The notes: a model not told the origin generated them from the sequence alone. A stretch of DNA of 64,000 bases from Micropruina glycogenica (GCF_900289045.1 NZ_LT985188.1:3534001-3598000); one strand, 5' to 3'; numbered from the stretch's first letter, positions 53,950 through 63,198 are shown. Translations and numbers: made by a program.

Positions 53950-54198
53950 ATGCCCGGCCCACGGGTGACGATCGTCGTGCGCGATGGCTGCCACCTGTGC
54001 GTCGAGGCCGTGACGCTCGCCGAGCGGGTCTGCGCCGAACTCGGCGCCTCGTTCGCCACCCGTGACGTCGACGGCGACCCGAGCCTGGCCGAACACACCG
54101 ACCACGTGCCGGTGACCTTCGTGGACGGCCGCCGACTCGCCATCTGGTTTCTCGACGAACGCCAACTGCGTGACGCCCTGGCCCGATTGGAGCCCTGA
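53950..54198 (+). CDS. Glutaredoxin-family thiol protein
   Basis: This 82-residue thioredoxin-fold protein has a CxxC active site (DGCHLCVEAV, residues 13-17), DVDGDPSLAEHTDHVPVTFVDGR with the conserved cis-Pro, and a terminal helix. Proteins of this small family (DUF836-like) follow bS22 in many actinobacteria. The partner is unknown, and mycothiol may be the reductant. It starts 3 bp after bS22 and overlaps the next gene by one base. Confidence 0.85.
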   Translation: MPGPRVTIVVRDGCHLCVEAVTLAERVCAELGASFATRDVDGDPSLAEHTDHVPVTFVDGRRLAIWFLDERQLRDALARLEP

Positions 54199-54620
54199 TG
54201 AGCCACACCGTCGAACTGGACGCACCCGTGGCCGCCGAACGGCTCTTCGACTACCTGAGCGATCCGTGGACCCGGCCCGACTGGCAGAGCAGCCTGCGCA
54301 CCGTCGTCGACGTGCACGGTACGGGCGAGGTGGGCACGACCTGGCGTGACCTGACCGCGGTGGGCGCCCGTCCGGCGATGATCGTGACGTCAGCGCAACG
54401 GCCCGAGCACTGGCAAGAGGCCGGGGTCTGGCGCGGGCTGACCGCGCACCTGCGCCTCGACTTCACCCCCCAGGGCATCGATCGCACCCGGCTGGCGGTC
54501 ACCTTCGGCGTAACCGGAGCGGGGGTGCTGGCCCCCTTCGCCGCCGTGCTGCAGCGACTGGCCGGGCCGGCCATCGCCGCCGACCTGCGCCGCGCCGTCC
54601 GGCTGGCCGCCGAGAACTGA
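54198..54620 (+). CDS. SRPBCC-family (polyketide-cyclase-like) protein
   Basis: This 140-residue START-like helix-grip protein opens with HTVELDAPVAAERLFDYLSDPWTRPDW, continues with VGTTWRDLTAVG, and ends with a long amphipathic helix (LQRLAGPAIAADLRRAVRLA). These folds bind hydrophobic ligands. No specific function can be given. It is coupled to the glutaredoxin-like gene by a one-base overlap. Confidence 0.82.
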   Translation: MSHTVELDAPVAAERLFDYLSDPWTRPDWQSSLRTVVDVHGTGEVGTTWRDLTAVGARPAMIVTSAQRPEHWQEAGVWRGLTAHLRLDFTPQGIDRTRLAVTFGVTGAGVLAPFAAVLQRLAGPAIAADLRRAVRLAAEN

Positions 54621-54679
54621 GCAACTCGGGGCGTCCCGTATTGTTGGAGGCTGAGCGAGCGAAAGGCCGATCCTCACCC

Positions 54680-55333
54680 ATGCAATCGGTAGTCCATCTG
54701 GTGCGCCACGGACAGGTGCACAACCCGGACGGCATTCTCTACGGGAGGCTGCCCGGCTACGGGCTGAGCGAGATCGGCAGGGCGATGGCGCAGCGTCTGG
54801 GTGAGCACTTCGCCGACGTGCCGCTCACCCACCTGCGCTGCTCGCCGCTGCAGCGGGCCCAAGAGACGATGGCCCCGATCGCAGCCAACCACCCCGACCT
54901 CGACATCGTCACCGACGAGCGCGTCATCGAGGCGGCCAACTACTTCGAGGGCACCAACTTCGGCAAATACAACGAGAAGCTCCTGCTGCCGCAGAATCTG
55001 TGGCAGCTGCGCAACCCGCTGCGGCCCTCGTGGGGCGAGCCGTACCCCTCGATCGTGGCCCGCGTGAAGGCGGCCATGACTGAGGCCGCGCAGGCTGCCG
55101 GCGACGGCGGGCAGGCGCTGATCGTGATGCATGAGCTGCCGATCTGGATCAGCCGGTTGGCCGCCGAGGGTCGCTCGCTGGTGCACGATCCGCGCAAGCG
55201 GCAGTGCCGGCTGGCCTCGGTCACGTCCTTCACCTGGATCGACGGCCACATCGTCGCCGTCGACTACGCCGAGCCGGCCGCCGACCTGGTGCCGCCCAAG
55301 AAGTCAAGAGTGCTGTTCCGTCCGGGTGCCTGA
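54680..55333 (+). CDS. Histidine-phosphatase-family (phosphoglycerate-mutase-like) protein
   Basis: This 217-residue protein has the catalytic VHLVRHGQVHNPDG (RHG, His near 9), GYGLSEIGRAMAQRL, HLRCSPLQRAQETM, and a late LIVMHELPIWISRL in place of the usual GH second histidine region. The substrate is uncertain. Members of this group precede the cytochrome c maturation genes in many actinobacteria, as here, where the stop overlaps the next ATG. Confidence 0.87.
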   Translation: MQSVVHLVRHGQVHNPDGILYGRLPGYGLSEIGRAMAQRLGEHFADVPLTHLRCSPLQRAQETMAPIAANHPDLDIVTDERVIEAANYFEGTNFGKYNEKLLLPQNLWQLRNPLRPSWGEPYPSIVARVKAAMTEAAQAAGDGGQALIVMHELPIWISRLAAEGRSLVHDPRKRQCRLASVTSFTWIDGHIVAVDYAEPAADLVPPKKSRVLFRPGA

Positions 55334-55890
55334 TGACTCGGACGATCGTTGCGCTGGCCGCTGCCCTCACCCTGTTGCTGGGCGGCTGCACCGGCTCGAC
55401 GTCGTCCGAGGGTGGCTACATCAGCGGGGACGGCTCGATCACCCGGGTGGCGCCCGACCAGCGCCGCGAGGCGCCCGTGATCGACGGCACCCTGCTCGAC
55501 GGCAAGCCGTGGAGCAGTACGTCGGTGCAGGGCAAGGTGATCGTCTACAACGTGTGGGGCTCGTGGTGCCCGCCGTGTCAGCACGAGGCGCCGGCCCTGG
55601 TGAGGGCCGCCAACCGCACCACGGACACCGCCCTGTTCGTCGGGCTGAACACCCGCGACGCCGGTAAGGCGCAGGCCGAAGCCTTCGTTCGCAACTACGC
55701 GGTGCCCTACCCCAACCTGTTCGACCCAGACGGACGGCTGCTGCTGCGGTTCGGCAACCAGCTCTCGCCCAACTCGATTCCGTCGACCGTGGTGGTCGAC
55801 ACCCAGGGCCGCATCGCCGCCCGGGTGCTCGGCGAGGCCACCGAGGCCCTACTGGTGGCCCTGATCGAAGAAGTGGCGGCCGGCAACTGA
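55333..55890 (+). CDS. TlpA/ResA-like thiol-disulfide lipoprotein (CcsX type)
   Basis: This protein of 185 residues has a lipoprotein signal (ALTLLLGGC, Cys near 18), then a thioredoxin fold with the CxxC site WGSWCPPCQHEAP, a cis-Pro near NSIPSTVVVD, and the TlpA-type insert. It reduces the heme-binding cysteines of apocytochrome c outside the membrane. It is the first of four overlapping genes (TlpA-ccdA-resB-ccsB), the complete system II maturation set. Confidence 0.92.
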   Translation: MTRTIVALAAALTLLLGGCTGSTSSEGGYISGDGSITRVAPDQRREAPVIDGTLLDGKPWSSTSVQGKVIVYNVWGSWCPPCQHEAPALVRAANRTTDTALFVGLNTRDAGKAQAEAFVRNYAVPYPNLFDPDGRLLLRFGNQLSPNSIPSTVVVDTQGRIAARVLGEATEALLVALIEEVAAGN

Positions 55891-56651
55891 TGGTGGCCTT
55901 CGACCTGGGCGACTGGGCCCGCGACGCGATCGGCGGGTCGGTGCTGCTGGCCATGCCGGTGGCGCTGCTGGCCGGCCTGGTGTCGTTCTTCTCGCCGTGC
56001 GTGCTGCCGTTGCTGCCCGGCTACCTCAGTTACGCCAGCGGCCTCAGCGTCACCGAGGTGCAAGAGGGCGGCCGGCGCGGACGGGTGCTGGCCGGTACGG
56101 CGCTGTTCGTGCTCGGGTTCGCGATCGTGTTCGTGTCGGGCGGGGTGCTGTTCGGCACGCTGGGCACCACCTTGATGACGTGGCGCACCCAGCTGAACGT
56201 GATCGGTGGGGTGCTGGCCATCGTGCTCGGCCTGGTGTTCGCAGGCTGGGTGCCCTTCGCCAGCCGCACCGTGCGGCTCAACCTGCGGCCCCGGGTGGGG
56301 TTGGCCGCGGCGCCCCTGCTGGGCATCGTGTTCGCGCTCGGCTGGACGCCCTGCATCGGTCCGGCCCTGCAGGTGGTGCTCACCCTGGCGCTCAACGAGG
56401 CCACCGCGCTGCGCGGTGCGGTGCTGGCCCTGTGCTACGCGCTGGGGCTCGGCCTGCCGTTTCTGATCGCCGGGTTCGCCTTCGACCGCATGGCCGGAAC
56501 GGTCGAGTTCGTCCGTCGCCATCACCGGGGGCTGCAGGTCACCGGCGGTGTGATGATGATCGCCGTCGGAGTGCTTCTGATCACCGGCGGCTGGGACGTG
56601 CTGATGGCCGAACTGCGGCAGTGGGCCTCGGCCTTCGGAACGGTGATCTGA
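55890..56651 (+). CDS. ccdA: Cytochrome c biogenesis protein CcdA
   Basis: This 253-residue membrane protein has six helices. The two redox cysteines lie in FFSPCVLPLLPGYLSY (helix 1) and ALGWTPCIGPALQ (helix 4). It passes electrons from cytoplasmic thioredoxin to the ResA/CcsX-like protein. It overlaps both neighbours by one base. Confidence 0.94.
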   Translation: MVAFDLGDWARDAIGGSVLLAMPVALLAGLVSFFSPCVLPLLPGYLSYASGLSVTEVQEGGRRGRVLAGTALFVLGFAIVFVSGGVLFGTLGTTLMTWRTQLNVIGGVLAIVLGLVFAGWVPFASRTVRLNLRPRVGLAAAPLLGIVFALGWTPCIGPALQVVLTLALNEATALRGAVLALCYALGLGLPFLIAGFAFDRMAGTVEFVRRHHRGLQVTGGVMMIAVGVLLITGGWDVLMAELRQWASAFGTVI

Positions 56652-58426
56652 TGGCCCGCGACACGCTGCGGGCCGAGGGTCGGGCCCAGGACGACGCCGA
56701 CCGCGAGTTGGGCGTCGACCCGGCCGACGAGGGCAGCCCGGCCGCTTCGCGATCGGCACGGCCCGGCAAAGACCGCCGCGGCACCCTGCGTGGTGCCGAA
56801 ACCCTGCGCTGGCTGTGGACCCAGCTCACCTCGATGCGCACCGCCCTGGTGCTGCTGTTCGCGCTGGCGCTGGCGGCGATTCCGGGCTCGTTGCTGCCCC
56901 AGAAGCCCACCTCGCCGGTGCGGGTGCGCGAGTTCATCGCCAACAACCCCCAACTCGGAGCGTTCTACGACGCCATCGGCGTGTTCGACGTGTACGCCTC
57001 GCCCTGGTTCGCCGCGATCTACCTGCTGCTGTTCGTGTCGCTGGTGGGCTGCATCGTGCCCCGCATCGGGGTGTACCTGCGCGGGCTGCGGGCCGAACCG
57101 CCGCGCACCCCGCGCAACCTCGGCCGGCTGCCCGCCCACCTGCGGCTGGGGTCGTCCGGCGACAGCGAGGCGGTGCTGGCCACGGCCGAGCAGGTGCTGC
57201 GCGAGCGCCGGTTCAGGGTGCGCCGGCTCGACGATTCGGTCAGCGCCGAACGCGGCTACCTGCGCGAACTGGGCAACCTGGTGTTTCACGTGTCGTTGGT
57301 GTTTCTGCTGTGCGGCGTGGCCATGGGGGCGCTGTTCGGTTACAAGGGCACCACGGCCGTGGTCGAGGGCCAGTCGTTCAGCAACACCCTCACCCAGTTC
57401 GACGACTTCAGCTCGGGCGGGCTGTTCAACCCCGGCCAGTTGGTGCCGTTCACCGTCACGCTCGACAGTTTCACCGCCAAGTTCGAAACCGGCCCGGTGC
57501 AGCGCGGCGCCGCCCGGGTGTTTCTGGCCGACACCACCACCACCCTCGACGGTGTGACCACCCAGCAGCAACTCGAGGTGAACCATCCGCTGGTGCTGGG
57601 CGACAGCGTCGTCCACCTGGTGGGGCACGGGTACGCGGTCGACGTCACGGTCAAGGACGGCAACGGCGACGTCGCGTTCTCGGGGCCGGTGATTCTGCTG
57701 CCGCAGGACGGCAACTTTCTGAGCGTGGGCGTGGTGAAGGCGCCGTTCGCCCGCCCCGAGCGGCTGGCTTTCGAGGCGCTGTTCCTGCCCACCGCGGTCG
57801 ACCAGAACGGAGTCGGGGTTTCGGTGTTTCCCGACGCGCTCAACCCGCAACTGCTGCTGAACATCTGGACCGGCCCGCCCAAGGAGTCGACCGGACAGCC
57901 CGAGAACGTCTACTCGCTCGACCGCACCGGCCTCACCCAGGTGACCGAAGACGGCAAGCCGGTGCGCTTCACCCTCGTCCCGGGCGAGATGTTCGACGTG
58001 CCGGGCGGCGGCTCCATTCAGTTCAATGGGTGGAAGCGCTGGGTGAGCCTGCAGGTGTCGAGCACGCCTGGGTTGTGGCTGGTGTTCGGTTCGGTGCTGG
58101 CCGCCGTGGCGGGGCTCTGCCTGTCGCTGTTCGTCCGACCCCGGCGGGTGTGGGTGAAGGTGAGCGGCGACGTCGTCGAGGTCGCCGGGCTCGACCGCAC
58201 CGAGGGCCGCGGCGGCTTGGACGATGAGCTGCAGCTGATCGCCGACGGACTGGGGCTTGCGCCACACGAGCCGCAGGGCGCAGGCTCGGAGGTGTCCGGC
58301 GTAGCCGCGCCGCAACCCACCGACGCCGACCGCGATGACGACAACGCCGACACCCAGCCGGCGGACGACCCCAAGCCAGCCCCGGCCGAACCGCCAACCT
58401 CGGCCGAGAACGAAGGGAAGCCCTGA
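56651..58426 (+). CDS. resB: Cytochrome c biogenesis protein ResB (Ccs1)
   Basis: This protein of 591 residues has a cytoplasmic charged N-terminus (1-55), three membrane helices (about 68-90, 118-140 and 212-232), and a large extracytoplasmic domain. A last helix (about 478-498) and an acidic tail follow. Landmarks are LRWLWTQLTSMRTALVLLFALALAAIPGS and HVSLVFLLCGVAMGAL. ResB and CcsA form the heme-handling core of system II. ATG 56651 overlaps the ccdA stop. Confidence 0.93.
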   Translation: MARDTLRAEGRAQDDADRELGVDPADEGSPAASRSARPGKDRRGTLRGAETLRWLWTQLTSMRTALVLLFALALAAIPGSLLPQKPTSPVRVREFIANNPQLGAFYDAIGVFDVYASPWFAAIYLLLFVSLVGCIVPRIGVYLRGLRAEPPRTPRNLGRLPAHLRLGSSGDSEAVLATAEQVLRERRFRVRRLDDSVSAERGYLRELGNLVFHVSLVFLLCGVAMGALFGYKGTTAVVEGQSFSNTLTQFDDFSSGGLFNPGQLVPFTVTLDSFTAKFETGPVQRGAARVFLADTTTTLDGVTTQQQLEVNHPLVLGDSVVHLVGHGYAVDVTVKDGNGDVAFSGPVILLPQDGNFLSVGVVKAPFARPERLAFEALFLPTAVDQNGVGVSVFPDALNPQLLLNIWTGPPKESTGQPENVYSLDRTGLTQVTEDGKPVRFTLVPGEMFDVPGGGSIQFNGWKRWVSLQVSSTPGLWLVFGSVLAAVAGLCLSLFVRPRRVWVKVSGDVVEVAGLDRTEGRGGLDDELQLIADGLGLAPHEPQGAGSEVSGVAAPQPTDADRDDDNADTQPADDPKPAPAEPPTSAENEGKP

Positions 58427-59379
58427 TGGCCGACTACTGGTCGAACCTGCTGATGGTCACCTCGGTGGTGGTGTACCTGCTGGCGCTGGCTGCCTTCGCG
58501 CTCGAATGGGCCGCCGCCCGCAGGCTCGAGCTCGTTGGCGCGCCCGCCGCGGTTCTGGTGGGCACCGAGGGCGCGCCGATCGAGGGTGCCGAGGCCGTGT
58601 CAGACTCGGACGCCGCCGACCAGAAGACGCAGGTGCGGGTCGACATGTTCGGCCGCATGGGCTTGGCGTTGACCGTGATCGGGTGGGGGCTGCACCTGTC
58701 GGGTGTGGTGGCCCGCGGCATGGCGGCGAACCGCTTTCCGTGGGCCAACATGTACGAGTTCGTCACAGCCGCCCTGCTGTTCGTGGTGACGGCGTATCTG
58801 GTGATGGCGTTTCGCGGCGTGCGCTGGCTGGGGCTGCCCGTCACGCTGCTGGTGGTGATCGGGCAGGGGCTGGCCGTCACGGTCTTCTACGTTGCCGTGG
58901 CGCCGCTGGTGCCGGCCCTGCATTCGGTGTGGTTCGTGGTGCACATCGTGGCCGCAGCAGTGGCGGGAGCGGCGTTCAACATCGGCGGGCTGGCGTCCAT
59001 TCTGTACCTGATCAAGGCGCGCGCCGAGCGTCGTGAGCGGGTGCGTGGCTACCTGGCGAAGCTGCCGTCGTCGACTCGCATCGACGAGCTGGCCTACCGG
59101 TTCACCGCCTTCGCCTTTCCGCTGTGGACCTTCGCCATCGCCGCCGGTGCCGTCTGGGCCGAGTACGCCTGGGGACGGTTCTGGGGCTGGGACCCCAAAG
59201 AGACCTGGTCGCTGGTCGCCTGGGTGGTCTACGCCGGTTACCTGCACGCTCGTGCGACCGCCGGCTGGCGCGGCAAGCGGGCGGCCGTTGTCGGCATCAT
59301 CGGCCTGGCCTGCTTCTGGTTCAACTTCGTGGGCATCAACCTGCTGGTCTCCGGCCTGCACAGCTACGCCGGCATCTAG
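58426..59379 (+). CDS. ccsB: Cytochrome c heme lyase subunit CcsA/CcsB (ResC)
   Basis: This 317-residue polytopic protein carries the heme-binding WWD domain in the form AWGRFWGWDPKETWSLVAWVVY. It has conserved histidines (HLSGVVARG, HSVWFVVH and a late HSYAG) and the FPWANMYEF motif. It exports heme and attaches it to apocytochrome c together with ResB. It is the last gene of the maturation operon. A dispersed repeat follows the stop. Confidence 0.95.
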   Translation: MADYWSNLLMVTSVVVYLLALAAFALEWAAARRLELVGAPAAVLVGTEGAPIEGAEAVSDSDAADQKTQVRVDMFGRMGLALTVIGWGLHLSGVVARGMAANRFPWANMYEFVTAALLFVVTAYLVMAFRGVRWLGLPVTLLVVIGQGLAVTVFYVAVAPLVPALHSVWFVVHIVAAAVAGAAFNIGGLASILYLIKARAERRERVRGYLAKLPSSTRIDELAYRFTAFAFPLWTFAIAAGAVWAEYAWGRFWGWDPKETWSLVAWVVYAGYLHARATAGWRGKRAAVVGIIGLACFWFNFVGINLLVSGLHSYAGI

Positions 59380-59385
59380 GCACCG

Positions 59386-59405
59386 CTGGTCGAGCTTGTC
59401 GAGAC
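59386..59405. repeat. Dispersed GGTCGAGCTTGTCGAGAC repeat
   Basis: CTGGTCGAGCTTGTCGAGAC lies between ccsB and the acyl-CoA ligase gene. It is the most complete single copy in the window, and its 3' part is close to the ligase ribosome-binding site (AGGAGG). Confidence 0.6.
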
Positions 59406-59418
59406 GTCAGGAGGCCGA

Positions 59419-60981
59419 ATGCCCGAACCGCTGCCGCTCGAGGTGCCCGAACTCACCGTGCATCAGTTGATCTTCGAGTCTCTGGACGACGCCGACCGCG
59501 ACCGGGTGGCCATCGTCGACGGCATGACGGGCGCTGAGCTCACCTTCGGCCAACTCGCCGACCGGGTGGCCGCCTTCGCCGGGTGGCTGGTGGCGCAGGG
59601 CGTCCAACCCGGCGATGCGGTGGGGCTGCTGGCGCCGAACGGCGCGGGGTTCGCGATCGCCTTTCACGGCATTCTGCGGGCCGGCGCGACGGCCAGCACG
59701 ATCAACGGGCTGTACACCGCGGCCGAGATCACCGCCCAGTTGCGCGACGCATCCGCGGTGGCGCTCGTGACGGTGTCGCCGCTGCTGCCGAACGCATTGC
59801 CGGCAGCGGCTGAACTTGGGCTGCCCGACGACCGGGTGGTGGTGATCGACGGGGCCGAAGGGCACCCGAGCCTGGCCGACGTACTGGCCGCGGGGCACAC
59901 CCCGTCCGACCTTGTGCTCGACCCCGCCCACCACCTGGCAGTGCTGCCCTACAGCTCGGGTACCACGGGTTACCCCAAGGGCGTGATGCTGACCCACCGC
60001 AACCTGGTGGCCAACGTTGGGCAATGCGACGTGATCGGCCTAGAAAGCGACGACGTGGTGCTGGCCGTGCTGCCGTTCTTTCACATCTACGGCATGACCG
60101 TGCTGCTCAACTTCGCCCTGCTGAAGCGGGCGCGGCTGGTGACCATGCCGCGCTTCGACCTGGCCGAGTTTCTGCGCAGCATCGAGCAACACCGCACCAC
60201 TTGGTTGTTCATCGCGCCGCCGATCGCGGTGGCGCTGGCCAAGCATCCGGCGGTCGAGGGCATCGACACCTCAGCGGTCAAGGTGGTGTTCTCGGGCGCC
60301 GCGCCCCTGGACGCCAAGCTGGCCACGGCGGTGGCCGACCGGTTGGCCTGCGTGGTCGCGCAGGGCTACGGCATGACCGAAACTTCGCCGGTCACCCACG
60401 TGATCGACTGGCGAGACCCGGGCATCGACCGTTCGTCGATCGGACGTCCGGTGCCCGGCACCGAGGCCCGGGTGGTGAGCCCGGACGGCTCTGACGTGAT
60501 CGTGCCCGACGACGGCCCGAGCGAGCCGGGCGAACTGTGGATCAGGGGTCCGCAGGTGATGCAGGGCTACCTGAACAACGAGGCGGCTACCGCCGTCACC
60601 CTCGACGCCGACGGCTGGCTGCACACCGGCGACCTGGCCACGGTGGACGCGTCCGGCATCTACCGCATCGTCGACCGGCTCAAGGAGCTGATCAAGTACC
60701 GCGGCTACCAGGTGCCGCCGGCGGTGCTCGAGGCGGTGCTGCTGCAGCACCCCGACATCGCCGACGCCGCCGCGATCGGCGCGCTCGACGACGACGGCCA
60801 GGAGTTTCCCAAGGCGTTCGTGGTACGTCGTCCGGGCAGCGAACTGACCGGCGAGCAAGTGATGGACTTCGTCGCCGAGCGGGTGGCGCCCCACGAAAAG
60901 GTGCGCGCGGTGACGTTCATCGACGCGATTCCCAAGTCGACCTCGGGCAAGATCCTGCGCCGCGACCTCAAGGGCCGCTGA
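59419..60981 (+). CDS. AMP-dependent acyl-CoA synthetase, 4-coumarate-CoA-ligase-like
   Basis: This 520-residue ANL-superfamily enzyme activates a carboxylic acid with ATP and joins it to CoA. It has the P-loop-like YSSGTTGYPKGVMLTHRN (about 175-192), A5 motif GYGMTETSPVTH, GELWIRGPQVMQGYLNN, A7/A8 LHTGDLATVDASGIYRIVDRLKELIKYRGYQV, and the catalytic Lys in PKSTSGKILRRDLK. The closest general type is 4-coumarate- or fatty-acid-CoA ligase. The substrate cannot be called. It has an AGGAGG site and is not linked to a pathway cluster. Confidence 0.9.
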   Translation: MPEPLPLEVPELTVHQLIFESLDDADRDRVAIVDGMTGAELTFGQLADRVAAFAGWLVAQGVQPGDAVGLLAPNGAGFAIAFHGILRAGATASTINGLYTAAEITAQLRDASAVALVTVSPLLPNALPAAAELGLPDDRVVVIDGAEGHPSLADVLAAGHTPSDLVLDPAHHLAVLPYSSGTTGYPKGVMLTHRNLVANVGQCDVIGLESDDVVLAVLPFFHIYGMTVLLNFALLKRARLVTMPRFDLAEFLRSIEQHRTTWLFIAPPIAVALAKHPAVEGIDTSAVKVVFSGAAPLDAKLATAVADRLACVVAQGYGMTETSPVTHVIDWRDPGIDRSSIGRPVPGTEARVVSPDGSDVIVPDDGPSEPGELWIRGPQVMQGYLNNEAATAVTLDADGWLHTGDLATVDASGIYRIVDRLKELIKYRGYQVPPAVLEAVLLQHPDIADAAAIGALDDDGQEFPKAFVVRRPGSELTGEQVMDFVAERVAPHEKVRAVTFIDAIPKSTSGKILRRDLKGR

Positions 60982-60997
60982 TGAGTTGAATCGGCGG

Positions 60998-61501
60998 TCA
61001 GCCGGTAGTCACGTCGGCATAGCCAGACGCGTTCGCTCCGACGCCCTCGGCGAATCGGATCGCCACGCGATGCTGCCCGCTCATACCGCTGAACGCGCTG
61101 TTCTTCGTGACCAGGCCGGTTCGGCAATTGATTGATGCGCTGGTCACCGTCTTGTCGTCCACTGTGACGGTGTAGGGCAGCTCATCCAGATCTCCGGTGC
61201 CCTCACAGCCGCCGATCACGTAGTAGTCGACGTTCGCGATCTTGCGCGGCGCATGGTCGGAGTAAGTCTCGACCCCGTCACGCAGTTCGGTGCACGCAAC
61301 GATGGGAAGGGTCGGCACACTGAGCGCCGAGCACCTGGGGGTCGCACCAGGCTCACTCGGACCAGGAGGAGTGGAGGTGGATGGCGAGCCCGACCCCGAG
61401 GCCACCGGTGACGAAGGACCCACGGTGGGCATAGTCGGCCCGGTACAGCCTGCCATAAGTAGAACGCCACCCATGATGGTGGCAATTGACTTTCTGATCA
61501 C
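60998..61501 (-). CDS. Lipoprotein, hypothetical
   Basis: This 167-residue protein has a lipobox (GGVLLMAGC, Cys near 19), a Pro/Ser/Thr linker, and a small domain with four cysteines (TPRCSALS, IVACTELR, GGCEGTG, INCRTGLV) that could pair. No family is recognised. It converges with the acyl-CoA ligase gene (16 bp apart) and points away from the next secreted protein. Codon use is less GC-biased than in the neighbours. Confidence 0.7.
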   Translation of the reverse strand: MIRKSIATIMGGVLLMAGCTGPTMPTVGPSSPVASGSGSPSTSTPPGPSEPGATPRCSALSVPTLPIVACTELRDGVETYSDHAPRKIANVDYYVIGGCEGTGDLDELPYTVTVDDKTVTSASINCRTGLVTKNSAFSGMSGQHRVAIRFAEGVGANASGYADVTTG

Positions 61502-61667
61502 GCAGCCAATGTACCCTCTGAAGCTCGCCCTGAAACGCGGGCGATCACCCGGCCCAAGGAACGCCTTCAGCGTAAGAACTTAGCGATGATCAGGGGCTCG
61601 TCGGCCGACTTCGTTCGATGTACGCTTCCAACGGTATTACCCACCCGTTACCGTGTTCGGAGGCTTA

Positions 61668-62261
61668 ATGATGTCGAATGGTCGATCGAGGGCGCTTTTC
61701 CTAGCATCCACCGCGTTGATTGCAGTCGGACTTCCGGTGCCAACGGCTGCGGCTGACGGGCTGCCGGCTTCGACCTGTGCCACTTCGAGTCGCAACACCG
61801 GCGCCCAAAGCCGGCCGCAGGCCACAACCCCGAACGTTTGTTGCGTTGTGGCAACGAACTACAGTGTCTCCGGCACTGACACGAGGATCGCCTTCAACGG
61901 TGTACCGACCTTCAAGGACGGGCCCGGCGGAACCATCACCGTGTCGCGGGCGTATAGCGGTTCGGCAACCTTCACGGTCACCGCAGGAGCCGAGTCGGAG
62001 GTTGGAGCGGTGCTTGCAAAAGCAAAGGTCTCATTGAGCGCCTCCCTGGCCCTGAGCAATTCGACAACCACGACGCACACCTATTCCCGAGGCATCGCGG
62101 CAGGCAAGTATGGCCACGTGCAGTACGTGTCGTGGGGTCAGACAGTCACCTACCGAAAGTACCGTATTAACTCGAATTGTTCGACCACGACATTGGCTAC
62201 CGGAAAAATCAAGTACCCCAGTTCGGAAGAGGGTTGGTATTACTGGGAGACCGCCTCCTGA
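61668..62261 (+). CDS. Secreted beta-rich protein, hypothetical
   Basis: This protein of 197 residues has a signal peptide (ALFLASTALIAVGLPVPTAAA). The mature part is rich in Ser/Thr/Gly with alternating hydrophobic strands (KVSLSASLALSNSTTTTHTYS), then YGHVQYVSWGQTVTYRKYRI and EEGWYYWETAS. Similar small secreted proteins occur in other actinobacteria without known role. The alternating pattern recalls aerolysin-type beta hairpins, but this is only a resemblance. ATG 61668 and ATG 61671 are both possible behind CGGAGG. The region is lower in GC, which suggests recent transfer. Confidence 0.65.
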   Translation: MMSNGRSRALFLASTALIAVGLPVPTAAADGLPASTCATSSRNTGAQSRPQATTPNVCCVVATNYSVSGTDTRIAFNGVPTFKDGPGGTITVSRAYSGSATFTVTAGAESEVGAVLAKAKVSLSASLALSNSTTTTHTYSRGIAAGKYGHVQYVSWGQTVTYRKYRINSNCSTTTLATGKIKYPSSEEGWYYWETAS

Positions 62262-62323
62262 ATGTGCGACTGAGCGGCTGACGAGAAGCGCGGTGTCGAC
62301 GTGAGGGTGGCGTGCACATGCGC

Positions 62324-62976
62324 TCACAGACGCCGGTTCATCACCATGTGCACCACGCCCGGTGGCGACGGTGTGGCCTCGATGGTGAAGCGCTCCTCGA
62401 TGCCTTCGAGGCCGTCCCACAGCCGCTCGCCGCGGCCCAGCACGATGGGCACCACCACGAGGTACAGGTGGTCGATCAGGTCGCGGCCAGAAACTGCCGC
62501 ACGGTCGCCACGCCGCCGCCGATGCGCACGTCACCACCGTCGGCCAACTCGCGGGCCAACGCCAGCGCTTCCGTCGGCTCTGCGTCGACGAAGTGAAACG
62601 TGGTGCCGCCCTTCATCTCGAGCACGGGCCGCGGATGGTGGGTGAGCACCACCACGGGCGTGTGAAAGACGGGGTCGTCGCCCCACCAGCCCTGCCACTC
62701 GTGGTCGGCCCACGGGCCGCGCTGGGGGCCGAACTTGTTGCGACCCATGATCTCGGCGCCGATGCCGGGGCCCCAATTGCTCGCGAACGCCTCGTCGACG
62801 CCGCGGGAGCCCTCGGTTTCGCCGTGAATTCCCATCTCGCGAAACGTGCGGGTCTCGAACGCCCACGACATCAACCGGTGGCCGGCGTGCCCGAACGGGG
62901 CCTCCAGGGTCTGGCCCTCACCGGCGCCGAAGCCGTCCAGTGAGATCGAGAAGTTGTGCACGCGAACGAGCGACAT
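62324..62976 (-). pseudogene. Frameshifted dihydrofolate-reductase-like (RibD C-terminal) protein
   Basis: From ATG 62976 the frame codes MSLVRVHNFSISLDGFGAG ... GGGVATVRQFLAAT and stops near 62,476, about 50 residues short of the family. The adjacent frame on the same strand then reads DLIDHLYLVVVPIVLGRGER and ends VVHMVMNRRL, exactly the missing C-terminal end. One lost base near 62,487 explains the break. It may be a true inactivating mutation or a sequencing error. Family members are reductases of unknown substrate. Confidence 0.78.
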
Positions 62977-63198
62977 GGCGGCTCCTGAGCTGGGTATCGA
63001 CTGCGACCGACTCCATCACTGCCATGGGCAGTTGTCGAGCCGCCCGACAAGGGCAGCTACGTGGAGGCCAAAGAGGCGCAAGAGTTTCGACGAACGACCG
63101 GTAGGCACGCTCGGGGGAGTGAGCGCGCACGGACGAACTGCGAGAGTTGCCGCCTCGGCCCCGGTACGCCGCGTAAGCAGGGCGTCACACGGGGGTGA
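62977..63198. other. Intergenic region between DHFR-like gene and mtr
   Basis: About 220 bp with no supported gene. It should contain the divergent promoters. I see no clear palindrome or hairpin. Confidence 0.4.
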
